Source: Anaerolineales bacterium (GTDB lineage Bacteria; Chloroflexota; Anaerolineae; 4572-78; J111). From it: 64,000 nt of DNA. Both the position numbers and the translations under genes were made by a program. The notes beneath the pieces were generated by a model. The model ran no database searches and was not told the DNA's origin. It saw only the letters and a program-made list of their open reading frames with translations. Positions 15,993 to 23,384 of the stretch are shown piece by piece. The stretch lies in the NCBI GenBank assembly GCA_015075185.1, contig JABTUW010000007.1, positions 248,001 to 312,000 of the forward strand, in the 5' to 3' direction. Each line of letters begins with the position of its first letter. Within the stretch, counting starts at the first letter, position 1.

Positions 15993-16553
15993 CTATCCCT
16001 TTCTTACTTCATACCACAGTTCCACCAGTCCGTTCCTATAGGCTGTTACATCTCTTAGGTGTAAGGCCTGTTCTTGCCCGATGCGGTCAAAAAACTGCGT
16101 CCCGTCACCCAGAATAATTGGCACGATTGTTTGTCTTATGTCGTCCACCAAGCCAAGACGGATAAAGTCTTTAACAAGCACTGCCCCTCCTACAAGCCAT
16201 ATGTTCCTGTAGTTCGGTTTTAGCCTATCGTTTACAAATTTCTTCAAGTCACCCGAGTAGAATTCGATGCTCTCTCTGTCAGCCGGCAAGTCTCTACGAG
16301 TCAACACAAAAGTCGGCACGTCCCCATAGGGCCACCCAAATTTCAGCGAAAGTTCTAGCGCATGTTCATAGGTCCTGGAGCCCATTACAAAGCAGTCTAT
16401 TGTCTTGATGAATTCTTCCGCGCTTTCTTCAGTAACTCCTTTCTCGTAGGTGTCTGCTGATTCAAGCCACGAAACGCTTCCGTCTTTTTTGGCAATGAAA
16501 CCGTCAAGACTTGAAACCATGTGGGCTGTCACTTTGGGTGCGTCTGTTGTCAT
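15993..16553 (-). CDS. Dihydrofolate reductase/RibD C-terminal-domain family protein
   Basis: This 186-residue protein is a RibD_C/DHFR-fold NADPH-dependent reductase homologue (VTAHMVSSLDGFIAKKDGSV, CFVMGSRTYEHAL, NIWLVGGAVLVKDFI, IVPIILGDGTQFF). Such stand-alone proteins are frequent passengers of integron gene cassettes, and their substrates are mostly unknown. It is the first of four same-strand genes between eutC and eutB with lower GC than the flanking eut genes. An attC-like site lies just upstream of its start, ending the preceding cassette. It has no evident role in ethanolamine metabolism. Confidence 0.85.
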   Translation of the reverse strand: MTTDAPKVTAHMVSSLDGFIAKKDGSVSWLESADTYEKGVTEESAEEFIKTIDCFVMGSRTYEHALELSLKFGWPYGDVPTFVLTRRDLPADRESIEFYSGDLKKFVNDRLKPNYRNIWLVGGAVLVKDFIRLGLVDDIRQTIVPIILGDGTQFFDRIGQEQALHLRDVTAYRNGLVELWYEVRKG

Positions 16554-16590
16554 TTATCCGTCACCTTGTGAAGGGCCGAACACAGGCCCA

Positions 16591-16646
16591 CATAACATTC
16601 GGCATCAGTGGCATACGGAGCGTATCCACTGGATGCCGTTGTTAGC
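16591..16646 (-). repeat. attC-like recombination site 1
   Basis: This 56-bp imperfect palindrome is bounded by CATAAC (16591-16596) and GTTAGC (16641-16646). The inner arms CGGCATC...GATGCCG and AGTGG.ATACG/CGTAT.CCACT have single unpaired bases, as in the bottom-strand fold of integron attC sites. The stop codon of the gene ending at 16642 lies within the outer core, as is usual for cassettes. The flanking bases do not fit RYYYAAC exactly. Confidence 0.65.
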
Positions 16647-17421
16647 ATCTGCCGCTGTCGCGTTCAACATTCAGTCCTGTCTCGCTTACTAATTGAGGCG
16701 CTATCTTGTTGTAGATCACGGGCATCTGCCCCTTCCACCTGTTCCATGTGTAATCGTCAGTGATCAGACCAGCCATAAAGTGTCCAACGTTGATTCGACT
16801 AGTCCTACCTGCATTGAAGATAGCGCTTCTTATCGGCGACGGATGTACCTCATATTCGGTGACCTTATCCTCATTAGTCAGAGTGTCAGGCCGGACCACA
16901 ACCCACTCGATCACCTTGTCGTCTTGACCAAAATTGATTCGCAGATAGTCTGCAGCGTTTTCGTTGTCCACATGGGGAGGAAGGAATATACGAATAAGTC
17001 CGATGACAAATCTTTCTCCCAATGATATTGGTTCCTTGAGGTCGCGGTTACTGTTGCCGGCCGTATTCATTAGCACAAACCTGGTCGGCTTTTCCGGCAT
17101 GTTTGCCTTGATGGCAGCACACAATCGGCGCGTGGCATCGGTCACAAGCCTGCGCGGATGACCGTAAATACCCTTCCAGCTCAGGTTGTGTCCCAGGCAC
17201 GAAGCCACCGCGGCGCACCCTTTGACGTGTTGTGCCATCTCGGCGTCGCCAAGGTCCAAAATACTTGCGGAGATCACAGACAAGTGATCGTGATGCTTGA
17301 GAGCTTCAGGCAGATTGTCGGGCGATCGCACGATTACCTTTACATTTTGCCCATGGTCGAGTAAGTGTTGCACCAGTAATCGCCCAGTCGTCCCACTAGC
17401 GCCAACTACAAAGGTTGTCAA
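16642..17421 (-). CDS. NAD(P)-binding SDR/NmrA-like protein
   Basis: This 259-residue Rossmann-fold protein of the atypical SDR group opens with the nucleotide-binding motif FVVGASGTTGRLLVQHLL. It also has CAAVASCLGHNLSW and a C-terminal region typical of NAD(P)H-binding proteins related to NmrA. The start is TTG 17421, with AGGAGG 11 bases upstream (17433-17438). GTTAGC, the core of a preceding cassette site, sits directly in front of that Shine-Dalgarno. Its TAA stop falls inside attC-like site 1. No pathway is indicated by the neighbours. Confidence 0.82.
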   Translation of the reverse strand: MTTFVVGASGTTGRLLVQHLLDHGQNVKVIVRSPDNLPEALKHHDHLSVISASILDLGDAEMAQHVKGCAAVASCLGHNLSWKGIYGHPRRLVTDATRRLCAAIKANMPEKPTRFVLMNTAGNSNRDLKEPISLGERFVIGLIRIFLPPHVDNENAADYLRINFGQDDKVIEWVVVRPDTLTNEDKVTEYEVHPSPIRSAIFNAGRTSRINVGHFMAGLITDDYTWNRWKGQMPVIYNKIAPQLVSETGLNVERDSGRC

Positions 17422-17442
17422 CTTTTATCTTTACCTCCTGAT

Positions 17443-17687
17443 GCTAACGCCCCGGCTTTACCTACGCCCACGAAGCCCCCAATAACCGATAGCCTCAAAG
17501 TGCATAAGGCTACTTCAAAAAATGCCGAGCTGGTGGCGTCAGGTTGAAGCCGTTGTAGGCCGCCTTTCGCCTTGAAAGCCACACCCGCTAACACGGTTAA
17601 CGCTGGAGCAGGGCGTAATTCGGCGCAAGTCAACGTCGCAGAGGTAGATAATTTCGCGCGCCACATTGTCACCCTGTGTGTTATGCG
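17443..17687 (-). repeat. attC-like recombination site 2 (possibly with an ORF-less cassette)
   Basis: The 280-bp gap between two cassette genes has GTTATGC at 17680-17686 and TGCTAAC at 17442-17448 as outer cores. A second pair (CGCTAACAC at 17586-17594) would define a shorter site of about 102 bp. Either one long attC or a short attC plus a gene-less cassette would fit. An 84-codon frame across it (17418-17672) has no recognisable protein features and is better read as site DNA. Confidence 0.5.
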
Positions 17688-17702
17688 AGGTGCCCGAACT
17701 TG

Positions 17703-18626
17703 TCAAGTGTTGTTGCTATGCTTGAGAGTGATAACGACATTTCCTATCTTATGCCCGCTTTCGACGTAGTGATGAGCCTCAGAAATTTGCTCGAACACAT
17801 ATCTTCTGTCAATGACTGATTTCAACTTTCCCGCCGCAATTAGCTCTCTCAGGAAAACCAGATCTTCAGCTCTTTCCTTGACTACCCCCTTCGCAACTGT
17901 CACATATACACCCTCTGGAGTTAGTGATTCCCTGTAATGTGAATACGAGGTTTTTCCCACCGCATCAAAAATGACATCATAAAGAGTACCCGTTTTTGTA
18001 GGATCCCCTTCCGTATAGTCAATCACCTTGTCGGCACCCAGCGATTTTACCAATTCCAAATTCTTCGTGCTGCAAACGCCGGTGACTTCCGCTCCCAAGC
18101 TCTTGGAGATTTGCACTCCATAAGTACCAACGCTTCCGGACGCTCCATGGATAAGAACCTTTTGCCCGCCATGGATATTGCCCTTCCTGAGAAAATAGAG
18201 TGCTGTAAGGGCACCAACAGGAACAGTGGCGGCTTCCTCGTAAGTCATACTTGGCGGTTTTGTCGCGAGCGTTCCATCTTCGGGTAGACATATGTACTCT
18301 GCATACGTGCCGGACCTAAGGCCAGTAGATCCAAATACCTGGTCATTTCTCCTAAATTGCTTCACTCCTTTTCCCACTGATTCAATCTCCCCTGCGAACT
18401 CATGCCCGAGTATCGTATGCCTTGGTTTTCTGATGCCATACATGATCCGGACTAAGGGCCATACGAGGGCAGGGAATGCGAAACTTCGCATTCTCACATC
18501 CCCAGCAGTTACGGTGGTGGCATGAATTCTTATGAGTACTTCATTATCTTTTGGAACAGGTGTCTCAACCTCCTGATGCTGAAGAACATCCGGAGGTCCG
18601 TATCTTGTGTATACAATTGCTTTCAT
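17703..18626 (-). CDS. NAD(P)-dependent medium-chain alcohol dehydrogenase / quinone oxidoreductase-like protein
   Basis: This MDR-superfamily protein has 307 residues from ATG 18626 (AAGGAA just upstream). It starts MKAIVYTRYGPPDVLQ, has the GroES-like segment TILGHEFAGEIESVGKGV, and the NADPH-binding KVLIHGASGSVGTYGVQISKSLGAEV. It lacks the structural-zinc cysteine cluster, as do zinc-independent quinone reductases. It is a typical cassette-type passenger with no visible link to ethanolamine use. AT-rich codon choices contrast with neighbouring eut genes. Confidence 0.85.
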   Translation of the reverse strand: MKAIVYTRYGPPDVLQHQEVETPVPKDNEVLIRIHATTVTAGDVRMRSFAFPALVWPLVRIMYGIRKPRHTILGHEFAGEIESVGKGVKQFRRNDQVFGSTGLRSGTYAEYICLPEDGTLATKPPSMTYEEAATVPVGALTALYFLRKGNIHGGQKVLIHGASGSVGTYGVQISKSLGAEVTGVCSTKNLELVKSLGADKVIDYTEGDPTKTGTLYDVIFDAVGKTSYSHYRESLTPEGVYVTVAKGVVKERAEDLVFLRELIAAGKLKSVIDRRYVFEQISEAHHYVESGHKIGNVVITLKHSNNT

Positions 18627-18666
18627 TGGTATTCCTTTCAATGTCGCATGTAGATTCAGCCGTCTC

Positions 18667-18714
18667 GCATAACACTCGCTTCACGCAACTGGCGGCCGCA
18701 GCGCATGGTTAGGC
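18667..18714 (-). repeat. attC-like recombination site 3
   Basis: A 48-bp site is bounded by GCATAAC (18667-18673) and GTTAGGC (18708-18714). The second core fits the GTTRRRY consensus exactly, and six of seven core bases can pair. Inner arms CGCT/AGCG add a short second stem. The site overlaps the last dozen codons of the gene ending at 18681, as attC sites often do. It is a little shorter than the usual 57-141 bp. Confidence 0.6.
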
Positions 18715-19109
18715 GCATGCGAAGTCCTCCGAATAAAAATTAGCGCGGCTAAGTAGGCAGCAGCAACTACATCGTAGGCAAGACACCAACCCGGCCACCA
18801 TACAGGGACACCGGGGTTCGCTATCACTACGTGATGAAAGAAGTCAAAAACTCCGTGAAGTGCAAAGCCGGCGACCACGAGCCAGGGAGTCTTCTTGAAC
18901 CCAAACGCAGCCGCCGCCACAAACATGAGTGCAGGAATGGCCTCTGCGACAAAGGAATCTGTGGATCCGGCCATCGCCGCAAATAGGAGGTATAAGGTGG
19001 CAATGACTATCAACACGACTGGGTAGAAGCTGTGGTCCTTGTCGAAGCCAATCACGCTCGCGAATAATCCAACTCCAGTAGCAGCGGCGACTCCAATGAG
19101 GTATTCCAT
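18681..19109 (-). CDS. Hypothetical integral membrane protein (cassette gene)
   Basis: This 142-residue protein from ATG 19109 (GGAGG upstream) has about four membrane helices (MEYLIGVAAATGVGLFASVIG, SFYPVVLIVIATLYLLFAAM, AIPALMFVAAAAFGF, and CLAYDVVAAAYLAALIFI). A HGVFDFFHHV segment carries clustered His residues. It resembles a small DUF family seen in diverse bacteria, but I cannot name it with confidence. The last residues are read from attC-like site 3. A GTTAGAC core-like sequence about 35 bases upstream of its start may be the edge of a further cassette site cut by the IS4-type insertion. Confidence 0.65.
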   Translation of the reverse strand: MEYLIGVAAATGVGLFASVIGFDKDHSFYPVVLIVIATLYLLFAAMAGSTDSFVAEAIPALMFVAAAAFGFKKTPWLVVAGFALHGVFDFFHHVVIANPGVPVWWPGWCLAYDVVAAAYLAALIFIRRTSHAPNHALRPPVA

Positions 19110-19201
19110 TTTGTTCCTCCGTGACGTGATGCCTATGCGGTCTAACTTTGAAGCAGGAGGAAACCTTGATATTGGAATATCGGGCCTCCCACATAATTTA
19201 T

Positions 19202-20700
19202 TAAGGTACTTAAAACTCCGCAGAACTCTTTGCTTTTGAGTGAAGTCATGTAACAAAAGCAAGCATCTGCTCAAAGGTTTCATCACTAATTGCTTGTTCT
19301 TTAACAAAACGGGCGACACTGGCGTGGACGAGCAGTTTTTTTGGTTTCCTTGCAGAAAATAATAACGGGTGACTTGGCCTTTGCCCCCACCCAATTGAGC
19401 GATTAAGGCAATGGTGGGGTTGTGGGTTAAGTCTGAGCCGATTTCGTAGAAATAGCCGCCGACAAAATAAGCCAGGGCAATGATATTTTGATCGCCTCAT
19501 AATCCTGCACCTGAAATTCCTCCCAACCCAGAACGTCTTTGAGGAATTTGAACACGGCTTCGATTTTGGCTCGTATGAGATAGAGGCTATAAATGCCCTG
19601 GCTTGCTCGGCGGTGCTGACAGCCATATTGGTGATTAATAACAGTGGCTGTTTATAAATCGGTTTACCTTGGCGGTCGGTCAGCGTAACCCGTACCACCG
19701 TATAGGTGTGCTCATTCAGTACCAGCGTGTCCCATCTGATCAGACATTTAGCGTCCTGATACACTTTCTTCTTGACCCGGATCTTCTTGAGCGTCCAACT
19801 GTAGGTGTGCGCAAATGCCACCTCTTTGAGTTTGACGGCCACGGTTTCAGCGGTTTGGGCATCAGTTTCACTTTCATTGAATTACGCGAGATTTTAGCCC
19901 GGATGACAAACTCATCGGCCAACTCTTGGTCAATGAATTCAAAATAATCCAACCCATCAAATTGCCGATCTAAGATGGCATAACTTGATGTCCGAATTTT
20001 TCTGCTTGAAGGCTTGGCTGACCTGTTTTAATTGGTTTCGGCTCAGCCGAGGTAAGTTGAGATGGCTCTCTTCTTGGACGAATTGTTCAATTTGCTCAGC
20101 GCGCTGAGGGTCAATCTGCTGGAGCTTGGCTTTCGCCAGGGCCTTCAATTCGGCTACCGTTACATAGTGTTCATCCCGATTACTGTAAACCGTCAGATCC
20201 ACCGGGTACAATTTCTTCCCAGTCACATCCACCGCCACGCTATTGAAGGTGCTGTAGCCGTTAATCAGGTTGCCGTCCGTCTCGGACTTTGCCCAGCTTT
20301 TCCAGCACCCAAGATGTTCCTTGCGAATATCACACGGGTCGTGCAACACAATCAACCGGGCTTCATCGCCCAAAGCGGCGACACTATGCTCACGGATCGC
20401 CGCTGAGATTTTTGGTCATCCAGAACCGACTTTAATGATCCATCCAACAATCGTTTGCTCTGCTCAAATTCCGCTTTGTCTTCTGAGATAGACCACAAGC
20501 GGATGGATTTATGTTCAATAATGTTCTGAACCAAGGTGGTCACATTTTCGATCACGCGCTTATCGTTAAAATGGGACAATACGCCTCTCAAATACTCATT
20601 CAATTTCATCGGTAAACCCTTTCTTTTGGTTAGGGTTTATCTATTTTGTGCTTTTCTGCCAAAACTTATCAGCACTTCTGCTGAGTTTTTAGTAAGGTAC
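19202..20700 (-). mobile_element. Degenerate IS4-family insertion sequence
   Basis: The element has imperfect terminal inverted repeats, at 19207-19225 and 20676-20694, identical at 17 of 19 positions (TACTnAAAACTCnGCAGAA). TAAGGTAC is present at both outer edges (19202-19209 and 20693-20700) and may be the target duplication, though it overlaps the ends. It inserted immediately downstream of eutB, between the enzyme's two subunit genes. Its transposase is inactivated (next entry), so it cannot move by itself. Confidence 0.8.
19246..20609 (-). pseudogene. Frameshifted IS4-family DDE transposase
   Basis: A transposase of about 450 codons is split over several frames: 20609-20352, 20373-19957, 19952-19740 and 19842-19246. 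In the restored reading the catalytic domain has an LDRQFDGLDYFEFID-type second-Asp segment. It then shows YLIRAKIEAVFKFLK, which fits the IS4 signature Y-(2)-R-(3)-E-(6)-K exactly. At least three frameshifts interrupt the reading, including one just after the signature (between DYEAIK and NIIALAYF). The N-terminal piece begins MKLNEYLRGVLSHFNDKRVI. It is non-functional as sequenced. Confidence 0.88.
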
Positions 20701-20718
20701 TATCTGTCAATTTCTTTC

Positions 20719-22086
20719 TTACCGCCTCAAGAAAAACGACGGATCACCGGCTTTCTCGGTCAATCTACCGTTCTTCATCAGCCCCAGTTCTTCCAGCCAG
20801 CATTCAAACTCCGGCAGGGGGCGCAGGCCGAGCGTCTGCCGCAGGGAAGGGGCGTCGTGATAGCTGGTGCATTGGTAGGCCAGCATGACGTCGTCGCCCA
20901 TGGGTACGCCCATGAAGTAGTTGCAGCCGGCGGCGGTCAGCAGCACGGCCAGGTTTTCGATGTCGTTCTGGGTGGCGCGGGCATGGTTAGTGTAACAGGC
21001 GTCGCAGCCCATGGGAATGCCGGTCAGCTTGCCCATAAAGTGATCTTCCAGCCCGGCGCGGGTAATTTGCACCGCGTCGTACAGGTATTCCGGCCCGATA
21101 AAGCCGACCACCGTATTGACCTGGTACGGTTTCCAGCGTTTGGCCAGGCCGTAAATACGGGCCTCCAGGGTCAGTTGGTCCCAGCCGTTGTGAGCGTCGG
21201 CGGAGAGGGCCGAGCCTTGCCCAGTTTCAAAGTACATGTAGTTGGGGCCTTCGGGCCAGCAGTATTTCTGGGCCATGGCGTAGGCTTCGTCCATCATCCC
21301 AACATCCACGCCGAAGCTGGCGTTGCCTTTTTCAGAACCGGCCAGGCTTTGAAAGACCAGGCCCACTGGCGACCCTTGCTTCATCGCCTGCATCTGCGTA
21401 GTCACGTGAGCCAGCAGGCAGTTTTGGGTGGGAATGTGCCAGGCTTGGATAACCTCATAAGTCATATCGAGCAGGCGCATGACGCTGCCGACGCTATCAT
21501 CTACCGGGTTGATACCGATGACGCTGTCGCCGGAGCCGTAGGACAGGCCCTCGTAAATTTCGGCGCGGATGCCTTCGGGGCTGTCGGTGGGGTGGTTGGG
21601 CTGGCAGCGGCTGGCCAGGGTGCCCGGCTGGCCGGTCGTGTTGCGGCAGTGGGAGCCGACCCTGATTTTGCTGGCCCCGTAGATCAAATCCAGGTTGGAC
21701 ATCAGCTTCGTCACGGCAGCGACCATCTCGCCGGTCAGGCCGTTGCTGATGCGGCGGAGGTCGGTCCCCGTGGTCCCATCCGATAGAATCCACTCCCGGA
21801 ACTCGCCGACGGTCCAGCCTTTGATCTCGCTGTAAATCGTTTCGTTCACCGCGTCGTCAATGACCCGCGTCACTTCATCCTGATCGTAAGGCACGGCGGG
21901 GTTCTGGCGCAGCGTTTCCAGGGTCACTTCGGCCAGGACATACTTGGCCGCGGCCCGCTCGGCGACAGAGGTCGCGGCCACGCCGGCCAATTCGTCGCCC
22001 GATTTAGGCTCGTTGGCCTTGCCCATCAGCTCGCGGATGTCACCGAATTCGTAAGTTTTGCCGAATAGTTTGGTGCGGAGGAGCAT
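20719..22086 (-). CDS. eutB: Ethanolamine ammonia-lyase large subunit EutB
   Basis: EutB is the catalytic TIM-barrel subunit of ethanolamine ammonia-lyase and binds adenosylcobalamin with EutC. I prefer ATG 22086, six bases after AAGGGG; ATG 22092 abuts the Shine-Dalgarno. At about 455 residues it is full length, from KLFGKTYEFGDIRELMGKAN to the conserved end NGRLTEKAGDPSFF. Conserved segments include GLSYGSGDSVIGINPV, HIPTQNCLLAHVTTQ, YFETGQGSALSADAHNG, VNTVVGFIGPEYLYDAVQI and GLEDHFMGKLTGIPMGCDAC. Its position, cut off from eutC by an IS and a cassette island, should affect stoichiometry or require a second promoter. Confidence 0.96.
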   Translation of the reverse strand: MLLRTKLFGKTYEFGDIRELMGKANEPKSGDELAGVAATSVAERAAAKYVLAEVTLETLRQNPAVPYDQDEVTRVIDDAVNETIYSEIKGWTVGEFREWILSDGTTGTDLRRISNGLTGEMVAAVTKLMSNLDLIYGASKIRVGSHCRNTTGQPGTLASRCQPNHPTDSPEGIRAEIYEGLSYGSGDSVIGINPVDDSVGSVMRLLDMTYEVIQAWHIPTQNCLLAHVTTQMQAMKQGSPVGLVFQSLAGSEKGNASFGVDVGMMDEAYAMAQKYCWPEGPNYMYFETGQGSALSADAHNGWDQLTLEARIYGLAKRWKPYQVNTVVGFIGPEYLYDAVQITRAGLEDHFMGKLTGIPMGCDACYTNHARATQNDIENLAVLLTAAGCNYFMGVPMGDDVMLAYQCTSYHDAPSLRQTLGLRPLPEFECWLEELGLMKNGRLTEKAGDPSFFLRR

Positions 22087-22149
22087 AGTCATCCCCTTTC
22101 AGCAGGAGAGTTGGTTGATTTTAAGACATAACGAATGAAAGAGCAAAAT

Positions 22150-22190
22150 GTCATTCCGACCCGCAAAGCGGGGAGGAATCCCTGCGGAGT
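22150..22190. repeat. GTCATTCCGACC-type dispersed repeat, left flank of the nuclease gene
   Basis: The sequence begins TGTCATTCCGACC and contains GGGGAGGAATCCCT. A related copy lies inverted at 23311-23343. Together they bracket the low-GC nuclease gene. Confidence 0.65.
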
Positions 22191-22229
22191 CGTGGGACAG
22201 CTCAATTGCTCAGAATAATGAGTTGGCCG

Positions 22230-23276
22230 CTAATCCCATTTTAACCGATAATCTTTTTGGAATGCTTCTACATCAGATAATACCTCTAAAAACCATCTTT
22301 GTATTGCACTGATATGGTCATCCATGCCAAGAAACTCTTGAAGCGACCGACCTTTTGCTATCCAAACCTCTTCGTCCTCTTTAGTGAAATTCTCAGATAA
22401 TTCCCATGAGTTGTGTCTCAAGTTAAAGCCATGAAGAGCTTGTACAACCTGAGATCTTTTTGGATGTTCAGGTTGAACTATAATAGCTCCCCCGACCTCA
22501 GGGTAATTTTCGTCACGGCTATTTTCTATAAAATATCCCATTTCAAAACAAAGCAGATAACCGATTGCATGAAAATAATCCCACCACTCGCGAAAATTTT
22601 TTTCGATCCAATCCGTTCTATATCTACCACCAGTGACTTCAACAAATCTTTTTTCCACATTATCCCCTAGAGAGGTATCCATCATCTCTCTGACTGTTCT
22701 CCATTTCATCATGGCTGTGATATGATCAAAGGAAAAATTTCTGGACATGTTCAGATCATTTTCATTCATATATAATCTCGTTTGAGTAACAAAAGGATTA
22801 TCTTCAAAAGTGGCAAGTATTTCATAAATTTGCCACCATCTAATTTGTCCAAAAGTAACTACCATAGAGGAGATGTTTTTAGGATCGTGAAAGCGGGTTA
22901 CGTATAGTAAAATGCAATTTGTGTTGTTTTTTGCTTCTTTTTCCAGATAACTTAAATACCTTTTTAGTTGATCCTCCCCTTCAGCCGCACTGATCTTGTT
23001 CTCAATGAACACAAGCCACCTTTGATTATCTGTAGAAAAGCGGATCGAAATATCCGGCTGAATCCTTTCTGGGTAAGTGCTAAAACTGAGTTGTGATTCG
23101 ACCCTTATTTTTTCTGGCTGATTTTGAACGATGATATCACATTTATTAAGAAACGCTGGCAACAGGCCAGGAACATTTTCTAACAAAAAAGCGAAAATTT
23201 CGGTCAGGAAATTTTCTTGTTGAATACGTTTTTCGCTTGACCTATATTTGAATAGCCGAGAGAAAAGCGATTCCAT
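22230..23276 (-). CDS. PD-(D/E)XK nuclease superfamily protein
   Basis: This 348-residue protein has a PD-(D/E)XK nuclease core: D75 in RIQPDISIRF, then E92-N-K94 in WLVFIENKISAAEG, followed by QLKRYLSYLEK. The N-terminal helix (NFLTEIFAFLLENVPGLLPAFL) and architecture resemble the PDDEXK_4 family of defence- and mobility-associated nucleases. It has markedly lower GC than the eut genes and lies between eutA and eutB, where no such gene is expected. Inverted copies of a dispersed repeat flank it. Horizontal acquisition is the likely explanation. The target is unknown. Confidence 0.72.
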   Translation of the reverse strand: MESLFSRLFKYRSSEKRIQQENFLTEIFAFLLENVPGLLPAFLNKCDIIVQNQPEKIRVESQLSFSTYPERIQPDISIRFSTDNQRWLVFIENKISAAEGEDQLKRYLSYLEKEAKNNTNCILLYVTRFHDPKNISSMVVTFGQIRWWQIYEILATFEDNPFVTQTRLYMNENDLNMSRNFSFDHITAMMKWRTVREMMDTSLGDNVEKRFVEVTGGRYRTDWIEKNFREWWDYFHAIGYLLCFEMGYFIENSRDENYPEVGGAIIVQPEHPKRSQVVQALHGFNLRHNSWELSENFTKEDEEVWIAKGRSLQEFLGMDDHISAIQRWFLEVLSDVEAFQKDYRLKWD

Positions 23277-23310
23277 TGTTTATCCCCTACTGCTGTCATT
23301 TACCGTCGCT

Positions 23311-23343
23311 TAAGAGGGATTTCTCCCTTCGGTCGAAATGACA
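23311..23343. repeat. GTCATTTCGACC-type dispersed repeat, right flank of the nuclease gene (inverted)
   Basis: Read on the minus strand this begins TGTCATTTCGACC and continues GAAGGGAGAAATCCCT, matching the wording of the repeat at 22150-22190 in opposite orientation. Confidence 0.65.
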
Positions 23344-23384
23344 CTTCTCTTCTTCGCCTCATCGCCTCCCGCGTCCCCGCCGCC

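Noticed and set aside
17418..17672. An 84-codon protein gene in the cassette gap
   Set aside because: It spans attC-like cores, has no Shine-Dalgarno and no family features.
20536..21786. A 416-codon open frame antisense to eutB
   Set aside because: EutB on the other strand is unambiguous, and the antisense translation has no recognisable motifs.
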